Source of the DNA: AP-15 sp963814805
Lineage (GTDB): Bacteria > Pseudomonadota > Alphaproteobacteria > ATCC43930 > CGMCC-115725
Assembly: GCA_963814805.1 (NCBI GenBank)
Contig: CAWFER010000033.1
Location: 496,001-560,000 of the forward strand
Reading direction: 5' to 3'
DNA length: 64,000 bases
Part shown: positions 26,224 through 34,903 of the stretch, piece after piece
How the letters are laid out: each line of letters opens with the position of its first letter
Numbering within the stretch: position 1 is the first letter of the stretch
Position numbers and translations under genes: made by a program
The notes under the pieces: model-generated
What the model was told of the DNA's origin: nothing
Database searches by the model: none
What the model saw: the letters and a program-made list of their open reading frames with translations, nothing else

Positions 26224-26853
26224 TGTTCCCACCGCTCCCGATGACCAGCTGCTCAGCTTATCCCCGCCCGGGCCGGAAACAAAGGGCAGGCCAGCCGGAC
26301 CCGGGATTTCCCAAGGCGGAAACACACCCCTTGCGCCTTGAGAGTTAATTTTGCTGATCCGCTGTGAAGCAGTTCACACTGTCGAGCGGTAACCTACCGT
26401 AACGGTAGGGGCATCGCGGCAAACCCAGCCGCCGGTGCAAAAGGCCCGCCATGGTCCGCAACGACCCGGCGCAACTCGCCGATCTGAACAATTCGGGAAG
26501 ATGCGAGACGATCGTCGACAGATGTCGTGGCATTGGTCCTGCGCCGGAGCGGCCTGCGTCGCTGCGGGGATGTAGGCGGAACTTGCGACGTCATAATCCG
26601 GCAAAACGCCTTCGCAAACCTCGCCGTCGCAAGCGTTCCAACGGAGAGCCAGCTCAAAAGGACGGTCGCCGAGGGCGCCATTCTCAAGGTCACTGGATAA
26701 GCAATCCGCCGCCCTCTCGACCGCCGATTCACCGGGAGACGTAGCTTATAAATCAATGGACATCGCTCTCGGTAAACGATATCTTAACTACCTATGGTTA
26801 GGATTAACTACAAACCGCCGGCTTGGGTTGCCGGCCTGATCCCGGAGGCTCCT
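26224..26853. other. Long intergenic region upstream of ctrA
   Basis: About 630 bases between the divergent CoA-transferase gene and ctrA. Open frames exist but none resembles a protein I know. The part nearest ctrA is AT-richer, with TTAA tetramers and a GANTC site (described separately). Nothing else recognised; a small RNA cannot be excluded. Confidence 0.5.
26726..26853 (+). promoter_or_regulatory. Putative ctrA control region
   Basis: Contains a GANTC site (GATTC, 26726-26730), the target of the cell-cycle methylase CcrM, and TTAA tetramers at 26784-26787 and 26804-26807. ATGGTTAG at 26794 is one base from the reverse complement of the CtrA half-site TTAACCAT. In Caulobacter ctrA is controlled by CtrA itself and by GANTC methylation. 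The TTAA copies are 16 bases apart rather than 7, so there is no textbook full site. Confidence 0.35.
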
Positions 26854-27612
26854 ATGCGCGTGCTTCTCGTCGAGGATGACACGGCCACATCCGCCAGCAT
26901 CAAGATAATGCTGAGGAAAGAAAACTTCATCTGTGATACGACCGATCTCGGCGAGGACGGGCTGGAGATCGGCAAGCTATACGATTATGACATCATTCTC
27001 CTCGATCTGATGCTTCCCGACATCGACGGCTATGAAGTGCTACGTCGTCTGCGCGCCGCGCGAGTCCACACCCCGATCCTGATCCTTTCAGGGCTGGCCG
27101 AACTCGATCATAAGCTCAAGGGGTTGGGCTTCGGCGCCGATGACTTCCTGACCAAGCCCTTCGATCGCCGCGAGTTGGTGGCGCGCATTCACGCCATTGT
27201 CCGCCGCTCGAAGGGCCATTCCGAATCAGTAATTCGCACCGGCAAGCTCATGGTCAATCTCGACGCCCGCGTCGTCGAAGTCGACGGTCGCCCATTGCAT
27301 CTGACCGGCAAAGAATATGGCATCCTGGAGCTGCTCAGCCTCCGTAAAGGGACCACCCTGACCAAGGAAATGTTCCTCAACCATCTTTATGGCGGAATGG
27401 ATGAACCCGAACTGAAGATCATTGACGTTTTCGTCTGTAAGTTGCGCAAAAAGCTCGGGCAAGCTACCGGAGGAAAACACTATATCGAGACCGTTTGGGG
27501 ACGCGGCTACGTGCTGCGAGATCCGCCCGAACCGATCGCCGCCTCAATCGGAACCAATCCGGCAGCGGCTCCGGGCGGCCGAGAGCCGCAGCTCGGTACG
27601 GCTGCGGCTTAG
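26854..27612 (+). CDS. ctrA: CtrA, cell-cycle master response regulator
   Basis: 252 residues. Receiver domain with VLLVEDDTATSASIKIML, phosphoacceptor Asp in IILLDLMLPDIDGYEVL and Lys in DDFLTKPFDRREL. The OmpR-type DNA-binding domain is nearly identical to the CtrA signature (LSLRKGTTLTKEMFLNHLYG, GMDEPELKIIDVFVCKLRKK, YIETVWGRGYVLRDP). CtrA controls cell-cycle, motility and other genes across Alphaproteobacteria. ATG 26854 follows GGAGG; an upstream in-frame ATG (26794) would add an unconserved leader. A Pro/Ala-rich tail of about 30 residues follows the domain. The stop overlaps the facing chpT stop by 4 bases. Confidence 0.96.
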   Translation: MRVLLVEDDTATSASIKIMLRKENFICDTTDLGEDGLEIGKLYDYDIILLDLMLPDIDGYEVLRRLRAARVHTPILILSGLAELDHKLKGLGFGADDFLTKPFDRRELVARIHAIVRRSKGHSESVIRTGKLMVNLDARVVEVDGRPLHLTGKEYGILELLSLRKGTTLTKEMFLNHLYGGMDEPELKIIDVFVCKLRKKLGQATGGKHYIETVWGRGYVLRDPPEPIAASIGTNPAAAPGGREPQLGTAAA

Positions 27613-28232
27613 GCGCCCGGCCCGATCGAACGCAACCGGACCCGTCCGGGCCCGTTCTCGCCCTCGACTAGGCTGAGGCCCTGTGCTCGTGCGACAAGAG
27701 CGGTGAAATAGGCATGCACCGTCGGCGCCGTGATTGCGCCCACTCGCGCTTCAAGCCGTAATGCCGATATTTGATCGGGAGCCAGTGAGGCGGTTTCGCC
27801 AACCGCCTCGAGAGAAAGTCCGGTACCCGCGATGTCCAGCGCTAAGCGGCCGCCGCGGCCCAACGCGGCGGCTCCGACCAAAAGCAGGTTGCAGCCGAGT
27901 TTCTGCCGATCGGGCGGCAGCGCGCGAACGCGTTCGGCGTAATCGCAAGCGATCGTCGTCCCCTGGAAGACCCTGGTCGCCAACTCAAAGGGTGACGGTC
28001 CTGCGGGCGCGCCATCGCCGCTAAAACCATAAGCGAAACGATAGAACTGCAGACGATTGGCGGCGCGCCGCGCGCTCTCGGCAATAAGCGAGATGGCTTG
28101 GCAGGAAAACTCGGGGGCGTCCTCGCCGAGCAACTCGGCGCCGTTGCTGACGGCCGCCAACGGGCCGCTCAACTCATGGCACACCCGTGCCGTCAGCAAC
28201 CCCAGTATCCGCATGTCGATGGTCGCGCGCAT
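27609..28232 (-). CDS. chpT: ChpT, histidine phosphotransferase
   Basis: 207 residues. The dimerisation and phosphotransfer helix has LLTARVCHELSGPLAAVSNG, whose His is the expected phosphate carrier; the second helix and a degenerate ATPase-like domain follow. ChpT passes phosphate from the kinase CckA to CtrA and CpdR. Its convergent position right against ctrA strongly supports the call, since sequence conservation in this family is weak. CckA is not in the window. The start could also be Met-7 (28214). Confidence 0.85.
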   Translation of the reverse strand: MRATIDMRILGLLTARVCHELSGPLAAVSNGAELLGEDAPEFSCQAISLIAESARRAANRLQFYRFAYGFSGDGAPAGPSPFELATRVFQGTTIACDYAERVRALPPDRQKLGCNLLLVGAAALGRGGRLALDIAGTGLSLEAVGETASLAPDQISALRLEARVGAITAPTVHAYFTALVARAQGLSLVEGENGPGRVRLRSIGPGA

Positions 28233-28339
28233 TGCTTATGCTGCCATGCCTCCCTTGGAGCTGCAACATCCGAGCGGCCGCGTTCGGGGCGCATTGAAAG
28301 GGCGCAGCAGAACCGGCCGAGGCTCGGTCGGAAGCATCG

Positions 28340-28702
28340 GCCTGTTCGTGCTTTGGCACGCGATCATTTTGAGCATGTAGGGCGGCGGCTTTGCTACCTT
28401 TCCCGCCTATCTGCAAGACATGTTCGGTACCCATTATGTCGGCGCAAAGCACAAATCGCCGATGGCCGCCTATCGTGGCCGGAATTTTTGACCCAATACT
28501 CGTCAACTACACCCACGAATACGCCATCACCCGCAGTGTTGCCAGGGCGCGGGCCTACAATTTCACGATGTGTGATCGCCGGGCTGCTGATCATCGGTTT
28601 TGTCTGCAATGTCTTTGTCAGGTCCGTGCACGAGCGGTCTCACATGCGCAGGTCGAGGCGGACGCCGAGGTCGAGGTGCACCGGGTATTCGGGAGGCAAT
28701 GA
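28340..28702 (+). pseudogene. Dead OFA-family MFS transporter, C-terminal remnant
   Basis: Only the last ~120 residues of an oxalate/formate-antiporter-type MFS protein remain, in three frames: FVLWHAIILSM, then a TAG (28378-28380) where the family has Tyr, then GGGFATFPAYLQDMFGTHYV, then VAGIFDPILVNYTHEYA, then VIAGLLIIGFVCNVFVRS. The N-terminal two thirds are absent; chpT occupies the upstream DNA on the other strand. The in-frame stop, several frame changes and missing N-terminus together indicate a true pseudogene. Its end overlaps the small-subunit remnant (ATGA). Confidence 0.8.
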
Positions 28703-28830
28703 TGGCGCCGGATCACCAAGCGCGCGACGGCGACGCTCTCAAGCTTGTCCTCGCCCGGGGCTTTGTCGGCTTTCCGCTCATGTGAGGGGTCGTGTAGACC
28801 CTGGTCAACGCGCTCAAGGCCTTTCATTAA
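28699..28830 (+). pseudogene. Dead MFS-transporter small subunit
   Basis: A 44-codon frame matching the one-helix small subunit that accompanies some OFA-type MFS transporters: LKLVLARGFVGFPLM, then TGA where the family has Trp, GVV, then TAG, then TLVNALKAFH and the normal TAA. The reading frame is otherwise unbroken, so these are substitutions rather than indels. A GGGAGG site still precedes the ATG. The end overlaps mobA on the other strand. Confidence 0.7.
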
Positions 28831-29446
28831 GACGCAGCAGCGCTGCCGCGGTTTCGAGATCCTCGGCGCGGTTGGCGTTGAAGAACGGATCGACCGGCTG
28901 GTTGGCGAAGGCGACCGTGGCAAGGCGATGGCGCCGGGTCCACAGATCGACCTTGCGAATGCCTTCCGCGTCCACCGCACGGCGCAGATCCTCACGCAAC
29001 CCCACCGGCCACAGGCCGATCACCGGATGCGCTTGCCCGCCCGAGGCGGCGCAGGCGAGATCGGCGCCGGCCTCGTCGAGCCCCTGCGCGAGGCGGGCGA
29101 CGAGATCCCTCGGCAGAAACGGCGCGTCGGTCGGAACGCTGACGACCAGCGGGCAATCCGGCCGGTGCTCCGCCGCCCAATCGAGCCCGGCCAACACGCC
29201 CGCCAAGGGCCCGGCAAACCCGGTGACCCTGTCGGCTACGACCGGCAGACCGAACCGGGCGAAGCGCGCCGGGTCGCCATTGGCGTTCAAGACCAGGGCC
29301 GAGACCTGCGGCCGCAACCGCTCGACGGCCCGGTCGAGCAGCGACACCCCGCCGAGCAGCCGCAGCGCCTTGTCGCCGCCGCCCATGCGCCGGGACAGCC
29401 CGCCCGCGAGCAACAGACCGACGACGCTCATCCCGACGACCTTCAC
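28814..29446 (-). CDS. mobA: Molybdenum cofactor guanylyltransferase MobA
   Basis: 210 residues. Nucleotidyltransferase that adds GMP to molybdopterin to form the bis-MGD cofactor used by formate dehydrogenases and similar enzymes. Landmarks are LLLAGGLSRRMGGGDKAL (GTP-binding loop), VVADRVTGFAGPLAGVLAGL and VVSVPTDAPFLPRDLV (metal-binding Asp). Its start overlaps the fdhD stop by 4 bases, a logical pairing of cofactor maturation and formate dehydrogenase activation. Confidence 0.92.
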   Translation of the reverse strand: MKVVGMSVVGLLLAGGLSRRMGGGDKALRLLGGVSLLDRAVERLRPQVSALVLNANGDPARFARFGLPVVADRVTGFAGPLAGVLAGLDWAAEHRPDCPLVVSVPTDAPFLPRDLVARLAQGLDEAGADLACAASGGQAHPVIGLWPVGLREDLRRAVDAEGIRKVDLWTRRHRLATVAFANQPVDPFFNANRAEDLETAAALLRLNERP

Positions 29447-30327
29447 GCCGCCTCTTCGTCGGCCAAGCTCGCCTTGCGCGCGAGCCGGAGCGGCTCCTCC
29501 TCGACATGCTGCGGATCGCCATCGAAGACGATGCGTTCGCTGCCGGCCAGCGCCACGAACCGCTTGCCCTTGGCGCGGCCGATCAGGGTGAGCCCTGCCT
29601 GGCGGGCCAGATCGACGCCCCAGGCGGTAAAGCCCGAGCGTGAAATCAGGATTGGGATCCGCATTTGCACTGTTTTAATCACCATCTCCGAGGTCAGCCG
29701 ACCGGTCGTGTAGAAGATCTTGCCTGCCGCCGAGACCTGGTGCAGGCGCATGTAGCCGGCGATCTTGTCGATCGCATTGTGGCGTCCGACATCCTCCACA
29801 TAGAGCAACGGCCGGTCCTCCTCGCACAGCACACAACCGTGGATCGCCCCAGCGGCGAGATAGAGGCTCGGGGCGGTGTTGATCTTGCGGGACAGCGCGT
29901 ATAGCCAGGAAGTGCGCAGCACGGCATTGCGATCGAGCCGCACCTCCTCGAATTTCTCCATCAGATCACCGAACACCGTGCCCTGGGCGCACCCGGAGGT
30001 CAGGGTCTTCTTGCGCAATTTGTCCTCAAAATCAGTCTCTCGATCGGTGCGCACGACAATGGTTTCGAGCTCCTCGTCATAGTCGATGCCGGTGATCCGG
30101 TCATCGGACTGCAGCATGTTCTGGTTGAGCAGGTAGCCGACCGCCAGATAGTTAGGATGGTCGCCCAAGGTCATCATCGTTACTATCTCGCGGCCGTTCA
30201 GAAACAACGTCAGCGGCCGTTCGATAACGACGGCGGTCTCGATTGGTCGGCCCTGGTGGTCGATGCCGGCGACGGTGCGAGTAAGGCGCGGATCATCGGG
30301 TTGTGGGCGGAGGGTGAATTCCTGCAT
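29443..30327 (-). CDS. fdhD: FdhD, formate dehydrogenase accessory sulfurtransferase
   Basis: About 294 residues. FdhD passes sulfur from IscS to the molybdenum cofactor and is needed for formate dehydrogenase activity. Landmarks are ERPLTLFLNGREIVTMM, HPNYLAVGYLLNQ, TLTSGCAQGT (active-site loop), LYVEDVGRHNAIDKIAGY, KIFYTTGRLTSEMVIK and RSGFTAWGVDLA. The usual CxxC loop has only its first Cys here. ATG 30327 gives the normal length; the frame extends upstream to 30504 without similarity. No formate dehydrogenase structural genes are in the window. Confidence 0.93.
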   Translation of the reverse strand: MQEFTLRPQPDDPRLTRTVAGIDHQGRPIETAVVIERPLTLFLNGREIVTMMTLGDHPNYLAVGYLLNQNMLQSDDRITGIDYDEELETIVVRTDRETDFEDKLRKKTLTSGCAQGTVFGDLMEKFEEVRLDRNAVLRTSWLYALSRKINTAPSLYLAAGAIHGCVLCEEDRPLLYVEDVGRHNAIDKIAGYMRLHQVSAAGKIFYTTGRLTSEMVIKTVQMRIPILISRSGFTAWGVDLARQAGLTLIGRAKGKRFVALAGSERIVFDGDPQHVEEEPLRLARKASLADEEAA

Positions 30328-30536
30328 CAGCCGATCATGGGCAAGGGCGGCTTCGGCTGCAAGCAGATGCGGCAACCTTGCGGCGGGCGCCTTCGCCGGG
30401 CAGCCGACCGTCGGCAAGTGTTGCTCGACCAGCCGGCGAGGCGGCGGTGGATAACCATACCGAGATCGGGGGCGACAACCGGCGATCGCGTCCCTATCTT
30501 TCAATCAGGCAAGCAGGCGTCGCGAGCGAGTATAGC

Positions 30537-31529
30537 ATGATCGACCCATTCGGACGCACCATCACCTATCTGCGCGTGTCGGTCACCGACCGCTGCGACT
30601 TCCGCTGCGTGTACTGCATGGCGGAGGAGATGAGCTTTCTGCCAAAGGCCGAGCTGCTGAGCCTGGAAGAGCTTGACCGAGTGTGCAGCGCCTTTGTCCG
30701 CCTCGGCGTCAAAAAGCTGCGCCTCACCGGCGGCGAGCCGCTGGTCCGTCGCAACATCATGACCCTGTTCCATTCGCTTGGGCGCCACCTCGGCGCCGGT
30801 GCGCTCGACGAATTGACCCTGACGACCAACGGCAGCCAGCTCGCCCGTCATGCCAGCGAGCTGCGCGAATGCGGCGTGCGCCGGGTCAACGTTTCGCTGG
30901 ATACGCTCGACCCGGCGAAATTCACCGAAATCACCCGCCGCGGCCGGCTGGAAGGGGTGCTCGACGGGCTCACCGCCGCCAAGGCTGCGGGACTCGCTGT
31001 CAAGATCAACACAGTGGCCCTGCGCGGCGTCAACGACGACGAGTTCGACGACCTCGTGGCCTGGTGCGGCGACCAGGGATTCGATCTCGTTTTTATCGAG
31101 GTCATGCCGATGGGCGATATCGGCGGCGAGAGCCGGCTCGACCAATACCTCCCCTTGTCCATGGTGCGCGCCCGGCTGCAGCAACGCTGGACGCTGGACG
31201 ACACCGATTATCGAACCGGCGGACCGGCACGTTACGCGACGGTGCGCGAGACCGGGGGGCGGCTCGGCTTCATCACCCCGCTAACCCATAATTTTTGCGA
31301 AAGTTGCAACCGGGTGCGGCTGACCTGTACCGGGACGCTCTACATGTGCCTCGGCCAGGAGGATGCGGCCGATCTGCGGGCGCCGCTGCGTCAATCCGAG
31401 AGCGACGAGGCGCTGGTCGCGGCGATCGGCGAGGCGATCGCGCGCAAACCGAAGGGCCATGACTTCATTATCGACCGTCGCCATGATCGGCCGGCCGTCG
31501 CTCGTCATATGAGCGTGACCGGCGGGTGA
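30537..31529 (+). CDS. moaA: MoaA, GTP 3',8-cyclase
   Basis: 330 residues. Radical-SAM enzyme of the first step of molybdenum cofactor synthesis. The N-terminal cluster motif is CDFRCVYC (residues ~20-27), with LRLTGGEPLVRR as the SAM-binding GGEP. The C-terminal second cluster uses the Cys set in FCESCNRVRLTCTGTLYMCLG. Lacking the usual C-terminal GG: the protein ends HMSVTGG, which does contain the GG pair. ATG 30537 gives the family start. Divergent from fdhD, and its stop overlaps the NAD kinase start by 4 bases. Confidence 0.95.
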   Translation: MIDPFGRTITYLRVSVTDRCDFRCVYCMAEEMSFLPKAELLSLEELDRVCSAFVRLGVKKLRLTGGEPLVRRNIMTLFHSLGRHLGAGALDELTLTTNGSQLARHASELRECGVRRVNVSLDTLDPAKFTEITRRGRLEGVLDGLTAAKAAGLAVKINTVALRGVNDDEFDDLVAWCGDQGFDLVFIEVMPMGDIGGESRLDQYLPLSMVRARLQQRWTLDDTDYRTGGPARYATVRETGGRLGFITPLTHNFCESCNRVRLTCTGTLYMCLGQEDAADLRAPLRQSESDEALVAAIGEAIARKPKGHDFIIDRRHDRPAVARHMSVTGG

Positions 31530-32314
31530 GCGCCGTCCCACCGCCGCGGACCGCGCCCCGCATCGCGGTTGTCGCGGCCGAGACCGAAGCCGCGCAGCAG
31601 GCGCTGGCCGATCTGGAACGCGCCTACCAGTGCGTCAAACCCGAACAGGCCGAGCTCGTCATCACCCTCGGCGGCGACGGCTTCATGCTGGAGACGTTAC
31701 ACCGCTTTCTGCCTCAAGGCGTGCCGATCTATGGCATGCACCGCGGCAGCGTCGGTTTTCTGATGAACGCCTATCGACCGGACGGCCTGTTCGAGCGCCT
31801 GGTTACGGCCCAGCCGGTAGTCCTGCATCCGCTCGAAATGATCGCGCGCGAGGATGACGGCGGCCGGCACCGCGCGCTTGCCTTCAACGAGGTGTCGTTG
31901 CTGCGCGAGAGCCGACAGGCGGCCAAGCTGCGGATCACTGTCGACGGCGTGGTTCGCCTCGATGAGCTGATGGCCGACGGCGTCATGGTTGCCACCCCGG
32001 TCGGCAGCACGGCCTATAACCTGTCCGCGCACGGTCCGATCATTCCGCTCGATGCCGGGGTCCTGGCGCTGACCCCGATCAGCGCCTTCCGCCCGCGACG
32101 CTGGCGCGGGGCATTGCTGCGCCATCAGGCGCAGGTCAAGATCGACGCCCTCGAAGCCGACAAGCGGCCGGTTAGCGCCGTCGCTGATTTCACCGAGGCG
32201 CGCGACGTAGTCAGCGTCGAGATCCACGAGAATCGCGACATCGCCATGACCCTGCTGTTCGACCACGAGGCCAATCTCGAAGAGCGCGTCTTCAAGGAAC
32301 AATTCGCTAGCTGA
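31526..32314 (+). CDS. nadK: NAD kinase
   Basis: 262 residues. Makes NADP from NAD using ATP or polyphosphate. Landmarks are the GGDG motif in VITLGGDGFMLETLH, YGMHRGSVGFLMN, LAFNEVSLLRES and the catalytic-loop ATPVGSTAYNLSAHGPII. The GTG start lies inside the moaA stop (GTGA), so it is co-translated with moaA. The pairing with a cofactor gene has no obvious biochemical reason. Confidence 0.93.
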   Translation: MSAVPPPRTAPRIAVVAAETEAAQQALADLERAYQCVKPEQAELVITLGGDGFMLETLHRFLPQGVPIYGMHRGSVGFLMNAYRPDGLFERLVTAQPVVLHPLEMIAREDDGGRHRALAFNEVSLLRESRQAAKLRITVDGVVRLDELMADGVMVATPVGSTAYNLSAHGPIIPLDAGVLALTPISAFRPRRWRGALLRHQAQVKIDALEADKRPVSAVADFTEARDVVSVEIHENRDIAMTLLFDHEANLEERVFKEQFAS

Positions 32315-32428
32315 GCCCACGCGCGCAGCGCCGCGGGTCAGCGCCGCAACAATTTCGCTAAGCTCGAAGCCGCCAAGTCGGCCTGGCCGGGATCGGTCCG
32401 GCGGCCAGGTCGGCGGCGGCGGGCAGGC

Positions 32429-33400
32429 TTAGTCGCGCAGTTCGGGGACGATCCAGAACGGCTTTTGGCCGCGCTCGACGCGCTCGAAATTGTCAAAGGC
32501 GTTGCGCCACCGCTTCCAGTGATTGTCCCAGGTCGGTCCGGCGCCATGCGGGCTGAAGGTGATGTTCTTCAACGTGAACAGCTCGTGGTCGGGCTTCGGC
32601 GGCTCCTCGACCATCACATCGAGACCGGCGCCGAGGATCTTCTCGTCCCTGAGTGCGTTGTAAAGGGCCTTTTCGTCGACCACCGGACCGCGGCAGGTGT
32701 TGATCAGGATCGCGGTCGGCTTCATCCACCCCAATTCGCGCTCGCCGATCAGGTTGTGCGTCGATAGGTCGAGCGGCACGTGCAGGGTCACGACGTCGGA
32801 TGTCTTCAGCAATTCGGGGAACAGCGCGAACCTGACGCCCAGCGCATCCTCCTGATCGGTGGTCAACCGGTTGATGTCGTAATACTTGATGTGCATGTCG
32901 AAGGCCTTGGCCCGGCGCGCGACTTTTTTACCGATGTTGCCGAAACCGACGATGCCCAAGGTCTTGTCTTCGACCTCATAGAGCTTGGTGGCATTGAAGT
33001 CGTTGCCGCGCCAGCGCCCGGAAGAAACCCCCTCGTGCTGCCAGATCAGCTTTCGGCACACCGCCAGCATCAGCATCATCGCGTGCTCGGCGACAGCGGT
33101 CGAATTCGCTCCGCCATTGTTGCAGATTGGCACGCCGGCTGACCGCGCCGCTTGGAGATCATAGGTATTGTAGCCGGCGCTCAAAGTCTGGACAATGCGG
33201 AGCTTAGGCGCCCTTTTGTAAAAATCCGGGCCGTGAGGGAACTGTCCAGCGCCAATGTAGTACTCGGCATCTCTCAACAAGTCCCAGAACTCGGGCCGGC
33301 CATGCGGCTCCATAACCAGGTCGAAGCCCGGCGGCAACAGGTCGCGGGCGATTTCCAGGGTTTCTTCGGAATGGGTCGCGGGGGTTAGGATGCGGGGCAT
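32429..33400 (-). CDS. D-2-hydroxyacid dehydrogenase family protein
   Basis: 323 residues. NAD-binding Rossmann motif GIVGFGNIGKKVARRAKAF, catalytic Arg in INTCRGPVVDE, Glu in DVMVEEPP and the His region in ITFSPHGAGPTWDNHWKRW. An NNGGANSTAVAEHAMMLML segment matches the substrate-side helix. Substrate unknown: glycerate, phosphoglycerate or formate dehydrogenase-like members share this plan. The terminal SPHGAGPT variant differs from the common SPHIAG-type pattern. ATG 33400 follows GAGGAGA. Divergent from the FMN-dependent hydroxyacid oxidase, perhaps acting on related hydroxyacids. Confidence 0.85.
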   Translation of the reverse strand: MPRILTPATHSEETLEIARDLLPPGFDLVMEPHGRPEFWDLLRDAEYYIGAGQFPHGPDFYKRAPKLRIVQTLSAGYNTYDLQAARSAGVPICNNGGANSTAVAEHAMMLMLAVCRKLIWQHEGVSSGRWRGNDFNATKLYEVEDKTLGIVGFGNIGKKVARRAKAFDMHIKYYDINRLTTDQEDALGVRFALFPELLKTSDVVTLHVPLDLSTHNLIGERELGWMKPTAILINTCRGPVVDEKALYNALRDEKILGAGLDVMVEEPPKPDHELFTLKNITFSPHGAGPTWDNHWKRWRNAFDNFERVERGQKPFWIVPELRD

Positions 33401-33643
33401 TGCAGCGTCTCCTCTTGCGCGGGGATTGGTCGCGTCCGGTTGAACAAATTCCGCCCGCGGCACCGCCGCCGACGGCGAGAGACCATCCATCGTAGCGACA
33501 GCGCGCCATCACCCCCAAGCGCAAAACATCCGACGACGCCAGCCGGGCCGAACCGATTGCGCGGCCGCGGGCGCCTCGGCTACGCTGAAGCAGCCCATTG
33601 CTTCCGCGCCAAAGCTGTCTGCAACCAACGAGATGAAACGACC

Positions 33644-34738
33644 ATGCCCGAGTTGCTCCAGGAGCGTTTTCAGAACCTGCACGAGTTCGTCACGCAGGCG
33701 CGAACCAATCTCAACCGCAATGACTGGGACTATCTGATCGGCGGCTCCGAAACCGAATCGACTCTGGCGCGCAATCGGTTGGCGCTCGATGCGATCGGCT
33801 TCCGGCCGCGGGTATTGCGCGATGTGTCGAACATCGATTGCAGCGGCACGCTGTTCGGCAAAAAGCTGCGCATCCCGGTGCTGTGCGCCCCGGTGGGCTC
33901 ACTGGAAGTGTTCGAGCCGGGCGGGGGCGCCACCGTCGCTGCGGCGACGCGCGAATTCGGCAGCGGCATGATCTTGAGCTCGGTCTCGCATCCCGGGCTC
34001 GACAAGACAGCCGAAGCCTCCGGTGACGGTTTTAAGATCTTCCAGCTTTACGTGCGCGGCGACGCCGCCTGGGTCGACGACCATGTCGGCCGCGCCATCG
34101 ACAAGGGCTACGATGCCTTTTGCCTGACGATTGACACCGACAGCTACAGCCGGCGCGAGCGCGACATCGCCAAGCGTCACCAGCGCCGTCGTGTGCGTGT
34201 CGACGACGCCCGCATCTATCAGGCGCAGTTCAATTGGCGAGACATCGAGCGGATCAAGAAAAATTTCCATATTCCGCTGATTTTGAAGGGCATCGCCACC
34301 GCCGAGGACGCCAGGATCGCGCTCGATCACGGGGTCGATTGCGTCTACGTGTCGAACCATGGCGGACGCCAGCTCGATCAGGGCGTCGGCTCGATCGATG
34401 TGCTGCCCGAGGTCGTCGAAGCGGTCGGCGGACGCGCCCGCATCCTGGTCGATGGCGGCATCAGTCGCGGCACCGACGTGGTCAAGGCGCTGATCCTCGG
34501 CGCCGACGCGGTCGCCTGCGGCCGGCTCTATGTCTACGGTCTTGCCGCTGGCGGCGCCGAAGGCGTGGTGCGCCTCCTCGAGATCCTCGAAGACGAGATC
34601 CGCATCTGCTTGTCATTGCTCGGGGTCACCGGCTACGACCAGCTCGACAAGTCTTACATCCGGCCGGCGCGCCAGGTCGTACCGGCGCATGTGCACAGCG
34701 CCTTTCCCCACCTTAACCTGCCGCGGGAGACGTATTAG
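33644..34738 (+). CDS. FMN-dependent alpha-hydroxyacid oxidase/dehydrogenase
   Basis: 364 residues of the lactate dehydrogenase/glycolate oxidase family. Landmarks are NDWDYLIGGSETESTL, RIPVLCAPVGSLEVFEPGG, FQLYVRGD, CLTIDTDSYSRRERD, the FMN Lys in IPLILKGIATAEDA and the catalytic His in YVSNHGGRQLDQGVGSIDVL, followed by RILVDGGISRGTDVVKAL. It oxidises an L-2-hydroxyacid to the keto acid. The substrate (lactate, mandelate or glycolate) is not fixed by what I can see. ATG 33644 is chosen at the family start MPELLQERF. Confidence 0.9.
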   Translation: MPELLQERFQNLHEFVTQARTNLNRNDWDYLIGGSETESTLARNRLALDAIGFRPRVLRDVSNIDCSGTLFGKKLRIPVLCAPVGSLEVFEPGGGATVAAATREFGSGMILSSVSHPGLDKTAEASGDGFKIFQLYVRGDAAWVDDHVGRAIDKGYDAFCLTIDTDSYSRRERDIAKRHQRRRVRVDDARIYQAQFNWRDIERIKKNFHIPLILKGIATAEDARIALDHGVDCVYVSNHGGRQLDQGVGSIDVLPEVVEAVGGRARILVDGGISRGTDVVKALILGADAVACGRLYVYGLAAGGAEGVVRLLEILEDEIRICLSLLGVTGYDQLDKSYIRPARQVVPAHVHSAFPHLNLPRETY

Positions 34739-34903
34739 CGGTCACCCGGGTCTGGAGCGGCCGCCGGCCACGCATCGCTCCTGCTGCGGCGCGCAGGCTG
34801 CGCCCATGCGACGAGCCAGTCTGACGCGTTGTAACCGGGCTCGGCGCGGCCTATCTTGCGGCAGATTGCGGCGCTGGCCGCCGCCGATAAAGCGAGTGAT
34901 CCC

